A stretch of 64,000 nt of DNA from Vibrio sp. 10N.261.55.A7 (GTDB taxonomy: Bacteria; Pseudomonadota; Gammaproteobacteria; Enterobacterales; Vibrionaceae): contig NZ_MCWZ01000299.1 in assembly GCF_002877365.1 (NCBI RefSeq), positions 62,001-126,000 on the forward strand, in the 5' to 3' direction. The notes below the pieces were generated by a model. That model was given only the letters and a program-made list of their open reading frames with translations, was not told where the DNA came from and searched no databases. Below, piece after piece: positions 28,854-37,818 of the stretch. The position numbers and the translations under genes were made by a program. Within the stretch, counting starts at the first letter, position 1. The number at the start of each line of letters is the position of its first letter.

Positions 28854-29888
28854 CTATTGATCGAACTTAGATGCCTGCATTGCGAGCGCGGTATCCAGCA
28901 TGCGGTTCGCAAAGCCCCATTCGTTGTCGCACCACACCAGCATCTTAACGAGATGCCCATTGCTCACTCGAGTTTGAGAACCATCGACAATCGCGCTATG
29001 AGGATCGTGATTAAAATCGATAGAAACGAGCGGCGCTTCAGTATAGTCAACAATGCCATCTAATGTACACTGAGATGCGTCTAAAATGGATTGATTTACG
29101 TCATTAACTTTCACATTTGTAGTAATTGTGACACTTAAGTCCATTGCTGTAACGTTTACTGTGGGAACTCTTACAGAAATCGCCTCAAATTTGTTAGAAA
29201 ATTTCGGGAAAATACGTTCGATACCTTTATGCAATTTCGTATCGACAGGAATGATCGACTGACTTGCCGAGCGTGTTCTGCGTAAGTCACTATGATAGGC
29301 GTCGATCACTTGTTGATCGTTCATGGAAGAGTGAATGGTCGTGATCGTGCCAGACTCAATGCCGAAGTGTTCATCTAGGACTTTGATGATCGGGACGATG
29401 CAATTGGTGGTGCAGGATCCATTCGATACGATTCGATCACTCTGCTTGAGAGTTTCATGGTTCACGCCATAAATGATCGTGTTATCAAGATCGTTATCTC
29501 CAGGGTGAGAAAACAGCACCTTTTTTGCACCCGCTGCAATGTGCGCTTCGCCATCCGCGCGGCAACCAAAAACCCCTGTACAATCAAGAACAAGATCAAC
29601 ATCAAGATCGCGCCATGGTAGCAATTCAATGTCTGCAAGATGAAGGATTCGGATTGAATCCATCGTCTTATCACTATGATGGATATAGATATGTTCTTGA
29701 TCATTACTGACCTTTTTGCCAAATCGACCGTGACTAGTATCGTATTGAAGCAAATGTGCCATCGCATCTGGCTGAGCTAACTCATTAACGGCAACAATCT
29801 TTATTTGTTGATTTTTATTGCTTTCATACAGTGCTCGTAGGACATTGCGACCGATTCGGCCAAATCCATTGATCGCTACTTTTAACAT
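28854..29888 (-). CDS. epd: D-erythrose-4-phosphate dehydrogenase
   Basis: NAD-dependent oxidation of erythrose 4-phosphate to 4-phosphoerythronate, the first step toward pyridoxal 5'-phosphate. GAPDH fold: Rossmann start [12 protein letters not shown] (about 4-15), catalytic Cys in [10 protein letters not shown], and the [12 protein letters not shown] segment that distinguishes Epd from glycolytic GAPDH. 344 residues from the ATG ending at 29888; a GTG four codons earlier is possible. First gene of the epd-pgk-fbaA group, as in E. coli. Confidence 0.94.
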   Translation of the reverse strand: MLKVAINGFGRIGRNVLRALYESNKNQQIKIVAVNELAQPDAMAHLLQYDTSHGRFGKKVSNDQEHIYIHHSDKTMDSIRILHLADIELLPWRDLDVDLVLDCTGVFGCRADGEAHIAAGAKKVLFSHPGDNDLDNTIIYGVNHETLKQSDRIVSNGSCTTNCIVPIIKVLDEHFGIESGTITTIHSSMNDQQVIDAYHSDLRRTRSASQSIIPVDTKLHKGIERIFPKFSNKFEAISVRVPTVNVTAMDLSVTITTNVKVNDVNQSILDASQCTLDGIVDYTEAPLVSIDFNHDPHSAIVDGSQTRVSNGHLVKMLVWCDNEWGFANRMLDTALAMQASKFDQ

Positions 29889-30030
29889 ACCCAGACTCAC
29901 GTGATTGGTGGACTTTGCATGTTAACCAAGGCAATGGATCGACGCAACGATCTCGTCGTTTATCGCCCATTTAATTCATCGCTGCCAGCTTGGCAACAAC
30001 AAGAAAAGAGTGGTGCGCATCCAGTGCAAA

Positions 30031-30064
30031 TAAATCCATTGAATCAACGCGCTATTCAATGGAT
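30031..30064 (-). terminator. Probable terminator after the YSC84-type gene
   Basis: Perfect 11-base stem ATCCATTGAAT (30034-30044) / ATTCAATGGAT (30054-30064); minus-strand reading continues TTATTTG, a weak U tail. Confidence 0.6.
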
Positions 30065-30076
30065 CCAGAATATAAA

Positions 30077-30829
30077 CTAGGGAGTGACGTTACTACCATA
30101 GACAGCGTTATAGGCTTCGTCTTCTAATTGCTTGCGTACGATGCTACCCAATTCTGATGCAGCACCACTCCCGCCTTCCAGAAACTCAGCCATGTTAAAA
30201 TCTTCACCATAAGCCATCACGTTCAGCTTATCATCCAGCTTCAATTGAGAGCCTTCTAGTGAACCTCCGATGTATAAACCTTTGTTTGCCGATACCATCA
30301 GTTGTTGAATGCCTTTGGCTCCACCAATCGCTTTGCCACTGACGCCCAAACCAATTGTTGTATCCGCAGAGCCTCCCACTCCAATCCGACCTTCGAAGAC
30401 CTTTGTTAATGCATCTTGGCTCAGTACCGCACCAATGCCGTTGAATGACTGGATACCCGCTAGCAATCCAAACTGAACACTGCTCATTTTGACAAAAACA
30501 GGAGCACTCCATCGGTGATCAGTGCGTAAAAACATCACGCCTTTGCCCCATTGTGCCCCCAGTAGAAAGCCAGCCTGGTATCCTTTGGGAATAATGACAA
30601 CGGCTCTCGCAACACCCGATAAACCGCGGACGGCTTCCCAATGCTCTTTAGTAAGAAACTCATCCACATTCAATTCAACGTGGTCTACGAGCTGTTCTGC
30701 TTTATTCAATTGAGTGTCTGACGCGTTGGCTTGGTGAGAAAATACAGTGAAGATAATCGCGATTAGCGCGCTCAAAGCGTAATACACCGCTTGTCGCTTA
30801 TGTTGTGGGATGTAAGATAACGAATTCAT
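30077..30829 (-). CDS. YSC84-type lipid-binding protein, exported
   Basis: 250 residues. N-terminal hydrophobic signal (about 15-36, ending ANAS) suggests export to the periplasm. The mature part matches the YSC84/Ysc84-like (SYLF, formerly DUF500) domain: RAVVIIPKGYQAGFLLGAQWG, SAPVFVKMSSVQFGLLAG and the ADTTIGLGVSGKAIGG segment. SYLF domains bind phosphoinositide-type or acidic lipids in eukaryotes; the bacterial role is not established. Stands alone between epd and a small zinc-ribbon gene. Confidence 0.82.
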   Translation of the reverse strand: MNSLSYIPQHKRQAVYYALSALIAIIFTVFSHQANASDTQLNKAEQLVDHVELNVDEFLTKEHWEAVRGLSGVARAVVIIPKGYQAGFLLGAQWGKGVMFLRTDHRWSAPVFVKMSSVQFGLLAGIQSFNGIGAVLSQDALTKVFEGRIGVGGSADTTIGLGVSGKAIGGAKGIQQLMVSANKGLYIGGSLEGSQLKLDDKLNVMAYGEDFNMAEFLEGGSGAASELGSIVRKQLEDEAYNAVYGSNVTP

Positions 30830-31307
30830 AGACAGTTCCTAGCATTGAGGTTAAATCCATTCTGTCATCAAGATTTCGATAGGTTAAATTAGGAACTATT
30901 CATAATTTGAATAAATGAGATTTCAATGAGAGAAACTATCGATTAAATGTGGCAACACTCATCATGGGTGCCATTTGAAAACATCACCACAACTATCACC
31001 CAACAGGCACTGTTTAGCCCAATATAAAGAGGCAAGCGTTGTGTCTTTTTCATAAAGCAATGTTCATAAAGCAATGTTCATAAAGCGTTTTTCATAAATC
31101 CTGCAGTCGTTTCACTGAAAACCACTCATACGCACTTGATAGTTAGGGATATTCTTCAATCTCGTGATCTGCCTCGACTAATATCGACACGCCATTTGAG
31201 CCACGGCAATAACATATTGCATAGTGATACCAGTGATGCTGATACATTGACGAAATCCATCTTTGGCTGTTTCTAACCTATTTTTTCAACCAGAGAAGGA
31301 CTGCACT
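30830..31307. other. Non-coding stretch with tandem repeats
   Basis: Nearly 480 bases between divergent genes, AT-rich. Promoters of the YSC84-type gene and the zinc-ribbon gene should be here. It contains four tandem 14-base units at 31049-31104 (listed separately) and no credible gene. Confidence 0.5.
31049..31104. repeat. Four tandem 14-base repeats
   Basis: TTCATAAAGCAATG at 31049-31062 and 31063-31076, then TTCATAAAGCGTTT (31077-31090) and TTCATAAATCCTGC (31091-31104). The first two are identical, the last two diverge at their 3' ends. Spacing of 14 bases does not match a helical turn, so a protein-binding array is not obvious; replication slippage could create it. Confidence 0.8.
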
Positions 31308-31541
31308 ATGTCATACCCAGCAACTCACTTTTGTAAACAATGCGATCAAGAAACTAAGCACGGTGAAGTCCTCGTACGCAAGCCTAGCAGCTACGATACG
31401 CAGACGACTATGCGAGGTCGAATCTTACTTTTCTTGAGAGAGTTCATTAACGGCGGGCATTACTACAACATGGATCGTTACGTGACATGTAAAACGTGTG
31501 GTCATCGAGAACTCGACAACAAAGGGAATGAATTCGCATAA
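31308..31541 (+). CDS. Small zinc-ribbon protein
   Basis: 77 residues from the ATG at 31308, chosen because GAAGGA sits at good distance upstream; the open frame reaches back to 31263 without a better start. Two CxxC pairs, CKQC (9-12) and CKTC near residues 61-64, should hold one zinc ion. Between them is an amphipathic, basic segment (RGRILLFLREFINGG). No known family name comes to mind; function unknown. Followed at once by a strong terminator, so it is a monocistronic unit. Confidence 0.78.
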   Translation: MSYPATHFCKQCDQETKHGEVLVRKPSSYDTQTTMRGRILLFLREFINGGHYYNMDRYVTCKTCGHRELDNKGNEFA

Positions 31542-31551
31542 TGAACGCATT

Positions 31552-31580
31552 AAAAAACCGAGCTTAGTGCTCGGTTTTTC
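31552..31580 (+). terminator. Rho-independent terminator after the zinc-ribbon gene
   Basis: AAAAAACCGAGC-TTAGT-GCTCGGTTTTTC. Confidence 0.92.
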
Positions 31581-31597
31581 TTTTGATTGCTAAAGCT

Positions 31598-31650
31598 TTA
31601 CTCTTCGCTTTCATCATCTTCTTCATCAACCAGAGCATCTTCACCCATAT
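31598..31650 (-). pseudogene. Truncated 3' end of a second rraB
   Basis: Minus-strand translation gives [15 protein letters not shown] and a stop (TAA at 31598-31600). The intact rraB at 37819-38223 ends [11 protein letters not shown]. 32 bases are identical between the two sites (31614-31645 and 37823-37854). Upstream of about 31650 the similarity stops, so this is only the last 16 or so codons. The tail differs slightly from the intact copy, so it is an allele rather than a fresh copy. Confidence 0.75.
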
Positions 31651-32246
31651 CCCCCTTACACTCGAGTTACTGTTGAATATTGTGATAGCGTTTGTAAAGC
31701 AGTGGATTGGAGCGAGCACCGAGAAGCTTAGCTACTTTCGAGTGAGTCACTATATCCACTAATTCTTTAATTTGGGTCGTTTAGCTTGAATAGGTTTTTG
31801 AAGAGCGCGGTGATACTTAAGCAAGCCACGCCGGGAGACTTGACTGTTGCCGATGGGTCGACATGGGTGGTGCAATTGACCGTTTAATGAACTTACATTT
31901 CAGCGATACCAAGTCACCCTTTGACAACATGGGGTGGTCATACGCCGCGAATGCCCAGTTCAACTAAACCTGGTAAGCCAGTCACTTTTCACAGCGTTAA
32001 ACCCTCGATATTTCGTGTAAAGCCGTAGGTCAAGCTAACGCAATTTAGTCGAGATCTCAATAAGCTAGGGAGTAAACACTTTTACGCAAATCGAACCCAA
32101 GCAAAGGCACATGGCCGTCTTCTACAGAGGCGCCTTTTTCCCTTACTATATTACTATCCGAACCCAAGAAACCTTGATACGTTGAAGTCCACACGATGTA
32201 AGACTAGCCTCCCCGCTCATCATGAGATAAGTGGGGAGGTTATCAT
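31651..32246. other. Gene-remnant zone downstream of the TSP3 lipoprotein gene
   Basis: About 600 bases with no intact gene but several short coding-like segments: minus-strand 31667-31780 (37 residues including THSKVAKLLGARSNPLLYKR), and plus-strand frames ending at 31887 (GDLTVADGSTWVVQL) and 31967 (KSPFDNMGWSYAANAQF). I cannot name the parent genes. A hairpin CCTCCCC ... GGGGAGG (32208-32239) lies just after the stop of the lipoprotein gene; without a U run it is only a possible terminator. Confidence 0.45.
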
Positions 32247-35200
32247 TTAGTAGACGTAGACTGCACCTGACTGATTATTCGCTCCGCCTTCAAGATTCGC
32301 CCCAACCGCTAGAGTTTTGCCATCCTCCGACAGTCCCACTGAAACACCATAAAAACCTCCTTCTAGCTCATCACCATCAGGATTCGTGGGTTTAGTATAT
32401 GCCTTCTGCGTCCACTCACCTTCATCCTCATTAAAGCGGAACAGATACGCCGCACCACTATTCCCATTATCATCATTGTTCTGGTCACCATTAATACCTC
32501 TAGCACTGGAATCTTCTTGGTGCGCCCCCACCGCTAGGGTATTGCCATCCGCCGACAACGCCACTGACTGCCCAAAATAATCGCCATGGTGTTGATTTGA
32601 GGCGTTTATCATCGCCTCTTCCCACCACAAATTGTTAGTGTGGCGGTATACATACGCTGCACCACCGTTGCTTTCCCCGATAGCCCCGACCGCTAAGGTA
32701 TTCCCATCCGCCGACAACGCCAATATCCGACCAAAGTAATCATTGTTACTTGAGGTTGAGGATGGGATATACGCCTCCTCCACCCAAGTGTCGGTGGCAA
32801 AGCGGAACACATACGCCGCTCCACTGCTGTTGTTCTTAGCATGCGCACCAACCGCCAAGGTACTACCATCATCCGCCAATGACACTGCACGACCAAATGA
32901 ATCATCAGCAGCTGAATTTGAGGATTTGATATACGCCTCCTCCGCCCAAGTGTCGTTGGCAAAGCGGAACACATACGCTGCACCGCTATCAGCTACACCT
33001 CCGTTTGACCCATCGCCATCAATCCCCCTAGCATTGGAGTCTTCATTAACCGACCCAACGGCTAAAGTATTACCATCTTCGGATAGAGCCACTGAAAAAC
33101 CAAAGTGATCCGTGCTCGTCGGATTGGACGCTTTCACGTACGCCTCCTCCACCCAAGTGTCGTTGGCAAAGCGGAACACATACGCCGCTCCACTGTCAGA
33201 TAAATGTTGGCGTGACCCATCGCCATTAATTCCCGACGCATCGGAGTCTTCATAAATCGCCCCAACCACTAAGGTACGACCATCACCGGATAGTGCCACT
33301 GAATAACCAAACTCATCGACAGCCTCCGCATTGGACGCCTTCAAGTGCTGTATACTCCCATTAAGAGATTGTAAATCCGTAAAGGTCACTGCCTCGGTTT
33401 GCTGGGTATCCACGCTGCCCTGCAGACCCGCTATTACGAAGAAACGGGCATCCAAATATTGTAGTAACCCCCCTTGGCTTATGTCTATTACATCCGCCAC
33501 GTATTCAGTAGTTTGTCCCTCTATCGTCGCCAGTACCTGACAGTTGTTCGTCTGCGCCTCGTCCTCTCGGCATGCCGTGTAAACCACATTCGAATGCTCA
33601 ATGCTTGCTGTCCACGCCAAACGTTGTGGCGCCACCTCTGTCAGCTCAAACGCCCCCAACTGACGCGTCGCATCCAACGCCCAACCATCGACCTCATCCA
33701 AATACCCGTCGTCATCGTCGTCCGTATCAACATTATTACCACTCCCATCTCCGTCGGTATCGAGCCACTCGGTACTATCCAACGGGAATGCATCTACAAC
33801 ATCTCCGTAACCATCGCCATCGTCATCCGCATCGCGGTTGTCACCAATGCCATCACTATCTAGATCGGACCACTCACTGTCGTCTTCCGGGAACGCATCC
33901 ACGTCATCGTTGAACGAGTCGTTATCGTCATTCTCATCGGCCACATCGCCAGTGCCATCTCCATCGGTATCTTTCGACTCCGCTGGGTCATTTGGGAAAA
34001 CATCGATGTTATCCCCCGCCCCATCCCGGTCACTGTCCTTCGACTCCGTTGGGTCACTTGGGAAATCATCATCCTCATTCCGCACATAATCCCCATCAAT
34101 GTCCGGGTCATCCTTATCACTTATCCCATCGCCATCGGTATCTTTAGACCGCTCGATATCATCTGGGAACTTATCGCTGTTGTCCCCCACGCCGTCGCCA
34201 TCGCGATCTGATGACTCATTCGGATCATCGTCAAACACATCCGTATTATCGCCCACCCCATCATTGTCGCTGTCCGCCGACTCTGTTGGGTCGCTCGGGA
34301 ACTTATCGTCCACATTCGGCACGCTATCGCCATCAATGTCATCGTCGCTGTTATCCCCGGTGCCATCCCCATCGGTGTCAGCCCACTCATTCGAGTTATT
34401 GGGGAATAAATCTTTGTTATTTCCCACACCATCCTTGTCAGTGTCGATAGACTCATAGGAGTCATCGGGCAATGCATCACTGTTATCACCTACACCATCC
34501 TTGTCACTGTCCAATGTTTCCGTTGGGTCATCGTCAAACGCATCCGCGTTGTCGCCCACCCCATCTTCATCTCTGTCAATCCACTCACTGGCATCTTCCG
34601 GAAACCTGTCATTAACATTGAGGTATCCATCCCCATCAATATCATCGTCAATACTGTTGCCTATGCCATCACCATCAGTATCTGCTGAATCTTTCGGATC
34701 ATCTGGGAATGCATCGCTGTTATCACCAACCCCATCACCATCAAAGTCGAAACGTTCATTTGGGTCATTAGGGAACTGATCAGCGTTATCCCCGGCGCCA
34801 TCGCCATCACTGTCTACACTCTCTAGAGGGTTCTGCGGGAATGCATCGCTGTTATCACCAACCCCATCTTTATCTCTGTCAACCGATTCGTTAGGATCGG
34901 CATCGAATGCATCCGCATTGTCACCCACACCATCGCCATCACGGTCATCCCACTCACTGACATCCAGTGGGAACCTGTCCGAGAAATCTTCCACTCCATC
35001 GTTATCATCATCCAAATCGGCGTGGTTGCCCATACCATCACCATCGGTGTCAAACTGCTCATTGCGGTTGTAAGGGAACACATCGGTGTTATCCCCGACC
35101 CCATCCTCATCTCTGTCAACGGACTCCTCCGGGTTCAACGGGAACATATCGTCGCCGTCCAACACGCCGTCGTTGTCGTCATCGTTGTCGTGCATATCGC

Positions 35201-36251
35201 CAATAAAATCCCCGTCACTGTCCAGGGAATCGGTCTCATCTAACGGAAACGCATCACGAACGTCCGGCACTCCATCGTTATCATCGTCCGTATCGTCATA
35301 ATCCACAATGCCATCGCCATCGGTATCCACCACACACACACCTGACAACGGCTTGTACCCTGAGTCACACTCCAAAAAGCCATTCACATCCAGCTCAGGC
35401 GCCTCAAACAACGGCGGTAGACTCGCTGCCTCCACGTCCGTCACCTGCAAACTCCCCGCTATCATTTGCGACACCACCTCATACTGCGTTTCATACGCCT
35501 GAGTGTCCTCATGACCGATGTTCAGTAGGGCCTGCAACTCTTCATGCATCGCCGGCAACACGCCCGACGCCACCAACGACTCGGCCGCAAACAACGCCTT
35601 AGTATCGCCCTGCGCCACAAAATCCGAGCCAACCGCCTCAGGGGAAATGCCCAACTCCGTCGCTATCTGGGTCACCACCTGCTCAAGACGTGTTTGCAAT
35701 ACCTCTCTTTCTTCCTCTGTGGCGGGTTGGCTTTGTGCCAACCCAAGGCCTTGCAAGGTTCTAACCCAAGCCAGCGTGGTTAATGGCGTCACGTGCTCTG
35801 ACCCCGGCGTCGCTGCCAACACAAAATCTCGCTTCACAAACGTTCCCGACTGCTCATCCAAGGTCACCCCTCGCTCCGCTTGAACGTACACATGATAGTC
35901 CTCAGGGTTGGACACCTCCGTCACGTCCAACGACACGCGGCCTTGATTTAAGGTCAGCCCATTGGGCTCCCCCGCATCCAGCTGACCGTTGTGGTTGGTA
36001 TCAAGAAACACTCGAGCGTTTTGCAAATAGCCATCAATAGCTGTGACATCATAATAAGCCGCTGAAGAAGGCGCTGGCACTGCTGGCACTGACGTCGTCG
36101 GGGCTGCATTATCGCCATCGCCATCGCCATCGCCACCGCCACAACCAGCTAGAATCGATACAGTTAATAGAGAGAGACTAAATACGCTCCCTGAAGACCC
36201 AGAGCGGCGGTAAAAAGTGGATGAAACACTACCTTCTTTATTTTTCTTCAT
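32247..36251 (-). CDS. Large calcium-binding lipoprotein with thrombospondin-type-3 and FG-GAP repeats
   Basis: 1334 residues, predicted cell-surface or outer-membrane lipoprotein. A signal segment with lipobox LAGC (Cys at about 36) is followed by a Gly/Asp linker. Residues about 65-290 form a domain with FLDTNHNGQLDAGEPNG, itself a calcium-loop-like motif. About 305-860 hold roughly nineteen aspartate-rich thrombospondin type 3 units (pattern DxDxDGxGDxxDxFPxD) expected to bind many calcium ions. About 985-1334 carry some six FG-GAP/beta-propeller blades with DGNTLAVGA. A role in adhesion or matrix is inferred. It appears richer in G+C than its neighbours and lies between copies of the rraB 3' end, suggesting horizontal gain. 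Confidence 0.88.
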   Translation of the reverse strand: MKKNKEGSVSSTFYRRSGSSGSVFSLSLLTVSILAGCGGGDGDGDGDNAAPTTSVPAVPAPSSAAYYDVTAIDGYLQNARVFLDTNHNGQLDAGEPNGLTLNQGRVSLDVTEVSNPEDYHVYVQAERGVTLDEQSGTFVKRDFVLAATPGSEHVTPLTTLAWVRTLQGLGLAQSQPATEEEREVLQTRLEQVVTQIATELGISPEAVGSDFVAQGDTKALFAAESLVASGVLPAMHEELQALLNIGHEDTQAYETQYEVVSQMIAGSLQVTDVEAASLPPLFEAPELDVNGFLECDSGYKPLSGVCVVDTDGDGIVDYDDTDDDNDGVPDVRDAFPLDETDSLDSDGDFIGDMHDNDDDNDGVLDGDDMFPLNPEESVDRDEDGVGDNTDVFPYNRNEQFDTDGDGMGNHADLDDDNDGVEDFSDRFPLDVSEWDDRDGDGVGDNADAFDADPNESVDRDKDGVGDNSDAFPQNPLESVDSDGDGAGDNADQFPNDPNERFDFDGDGVGDNSDAFPDDPKDSADTDGDGIGNSIDDDIDGDGYLNVNDRFPEDASEWIDRDEDGVGDNADAFDDDPTETLDSDKDGVGDNSDALPDDSYESIDTDKDGVGNNKDLFPNNSNEWADTDGDGTGDNSDDDIDGDSVPNVDDKFPSDPTESADSDNDGVGDNTDVFDDDPNESSDRDGDGVGDNSDKFPDDIERSKDTDGDGISDKDDPDIDGDYVRNEDDDFPSDPTESKDSDRDGAGDNIDVFPNDPAESKDTDGDGTGDVADENDDNDSFNDDVDAFPEDDSEWSDLDSDGIGDNRDADDDGDGYGDVVDAFPLDSTEWLDTDGDGSGNNVDTDDDDDGYLDEVDGWALDATRQLGAFELTEVAPQRLAWTASIEHSNVVYTACREDEAQTNNCQVLATIEGQTTEYVADVIDISQGGLLQYLDARFFVIAGLQGSVDTQQTEAVTFTDLQSLNGSIQHLKASNAEAVDEFGYSVALSGDGRTLVVGAIYEDSDASGINGDGSRQHLSDSGAAYVFRFANDTWVEEAYVKASNPTSTDHFGFSVALSEDGNTLAVGSVNEDSNARGIDGDGSNGGVADSGAAYVFRFANDTWAEEAYIKSSNSAADDSFGRAVSLADDGSTLAVGAHAKNNSSGAAYVFRFATDTWVEEAYIPSSTSSNNDYFGRILALSADGNTLAVGAIGESNGGAAYVYRHTNNLWWEEAMINASNQHHGDYFGQSVALSADGNTLAVGAHQEDSSARGINGDQNNDDNGNSGAAYLFRFNEDEGEWTQKAYTKPTNPDGDELEGGFYGVSVGLSEDGKTLAVGANLEGGANNQSGAVYVY

Positions 36252-36607
36252 AATTTTGCTTCCTGCTGTATGTGCATGCGTGTATGTCTAGAAATAGAGA
36301 GCCAACAAATAAAACAGACCTGCTATCCAAGATTACGACCTTAAATACAACGAGAAACACTGTGAATAACGAATGATTTTTATTATTCATTAATTATAAT
36401 TAACGGATTAATTTACTTATTAATTACAACAAAACCCCAGCACAAATAGAAGATGACAGGCATGGATTACGTGGACAGGCAATAGGAATGGCCAGGCTAA
36501 ATCAAGGGAAAAGACGGTGTTAATGGCTCGGTTGTAATGGCTTTAGAAAGCTCGCATACACGGTTCTTAGGAGAGTAGTGGTCAGGAACGGCCACCATTT
36601 ATCCGAT
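36252..36607. other. AT-rich upstream region of the lipoprotein gene
   Basis: About 350 bases, with a very AT-rich core (about 36360-36430, TTATTCATTAATTATAATTAA-like). Probably holds the promoter of the lipoprotein gene and could be a silencing target. No gene seen. Confidence 0.45.
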
Positions 36608-36892
36608 TCAAATGCCCTTGCAAATCCAACCTGCTGACCAATGATGGATACGGACACAATTTGCCCAATGCCGCTTCTTTCGATTCTTCGTTCTGATTTG
36701 TAGCACTACATCTGTGTAGAGGCGATAGGTATGCTTCCTATTCAAAACAAAGCCCTCAGCTTTTAATAAGCGGTGAAGCATCAGATAGTCATAGCCATTA
36801 TGGGTGTGTTGAACGACAAGCGATTTTAAACGCTCTATTAAGAGCATTATCCGAAGGACTCTATTTATATCGACACAGAGCAACTCAAACAC
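36608..36892 (-). pseudogene. IS3-family transposase (OrfB) remnant
   Basis: A 94-codon open stretch. HNGYDYLMLHRLLKAEGF followed by NRKHTYRLYTDVVLQIRTKN matches the pre-catalytic part of IS3-family OrfB (pattern GYRRIHxLLxxEGxxVNxKRVxRLYxxxGLxxRxK). IHHWSAGWICKGI aligns with the start of the DDE domain (NQRWSxDF) but the catalytic remainder is absent. Neither OrfA nor clear terminal inverted repeats are seen. A decayed insertion-sequence fragment. Confidence 0.72.
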
Positions 36893-37398
36893 ACTAGCTT
36901 ACAGGCCCCGTTCTTTCACTTAGTTGATGAGCATCTATTAGTCGAGAACTGTGAGCTTTCAAGTTGAAGGTTATAAATCAATTGATTGAATCTGAGGTCC
37001 GGATTGTACACCCAAGGCTCAATCAAAAGAAAAAGAGTACCCTCTATTCGTTTCGGGTTGCGCATCAAGCCTACTCATATTAGGCATGAGGAATTGAGGT
37101 GGGTACGTATGACAGCAATGGCGTCTTTTGTCATTCTAGGGTTCTGCGCAGCGATAAGCGTGCCACTACAACGAGAGGGATACTCGAACAATGAATATGT
37201 GGTGTAACAGCATATGGCTGGTCGGTAAATCAAGACAGACAAACTTGAACTTATTTTAGTTCTGCATTTCCTTCAATTTGAACCAACTTTCTTTATAGAG
37301 ATGAGATAGACTATCGTTATGTCAAAGAAGGTCACATCTCCAGCCTCTCTCTTGGCTTTACTTAACTCATCAAATTTCAGCAAGACTCACTAATTGTT
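36893..37398. other. Non-coding stretch with no recognisable gene
   Basis: About 500 bases, probably decayed mobile DNA; a 73-codon plus-strand open frame here has neither a good start nor familiar protein features. Confidence 0.4.
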
Positions 37399-37677
37399 CT
37401 AACCATGTAAACTCTTAATAGCCCTTTTGGTCTGCGTTAAAATACGCTCAACCTCTTGCCATTCTACATTTATCAAAGGCTTCAGAGCTCGTCTAGCGCT
37501 AGGTAAACTACCTCCATTGTTTTCTTAGGTTTTGCAAAGGTAATACGCTTGATATGTACATCACTAGACTTGTCCTTTGAAAAAGCTACCCGTAGCTCCC
37601 CCATTTTCATCACACTCGACTAATGGAATTTTGTAACTAAAGCCTTTAATTTCTATTAATTTAATCTCGTAGATCAT
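37399..37677 (-). pseudogene. Short gene broken by two frameshifts
   Basis: Reading from an ATG ending at 37677, the protein-like segments run MIYEIKLIEIKGFSYKIPL... to the GSFFK region, then shift frame to DKSSDVHIKRITFAKPKK, then shift again to LPSARRALKPLINVEWQEVE... ending KRAIKSLHG at a TAG (37399-37401). All three segments read as natural protein in different frames, together about 90 residues. Family not recognised. Sequencing error is possible, but two separate shifts in a decayed neighbourhood favour a real pseudogene. Confidence 0.55.
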
Positions 37678-37781
37678 ACCTGACATACCAAATATTTCCG
37701 CTTGAATCCTTTACTGAATCTATCACATCACACATTCACAATTTTAAAATGTGTATAGTTAAAAAATAAAACTACAAGCGA

Positions 37782-37811
37782 AAAAAAACCTTGCTATAAC
37801 AGCAAGGTTTT
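37782..37811 (-). terminator. Rho-independent terminator after rraB
   Basis: AAAACCTTGCT-ATAAC-AGCAAGGTTTT; the minus-strand copy runs into TTTTCGC. Confidence 0.9.
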
Positions 37812-37818
37812 CTCAACT

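Noticed and set aside
33660-35330. Regular DNA repeats reminiscent of a CRISPR array
   Set aside because: Repeats follow codon phase of the calcium-binding units, vary in sequence, and lie in one open frame.
32693-36142. Many long open frames on both strands inside the lipoprotein gene
   Set aside because: They are shadows of the repetitive Asp-rich and FG-GAP coding sequence; all are repetitive translations without starts or domains.
36986-37207. 73-codon plus-strand frame
   Set aside because: No good start, no recognisable protein features, lies in decayed DNA.
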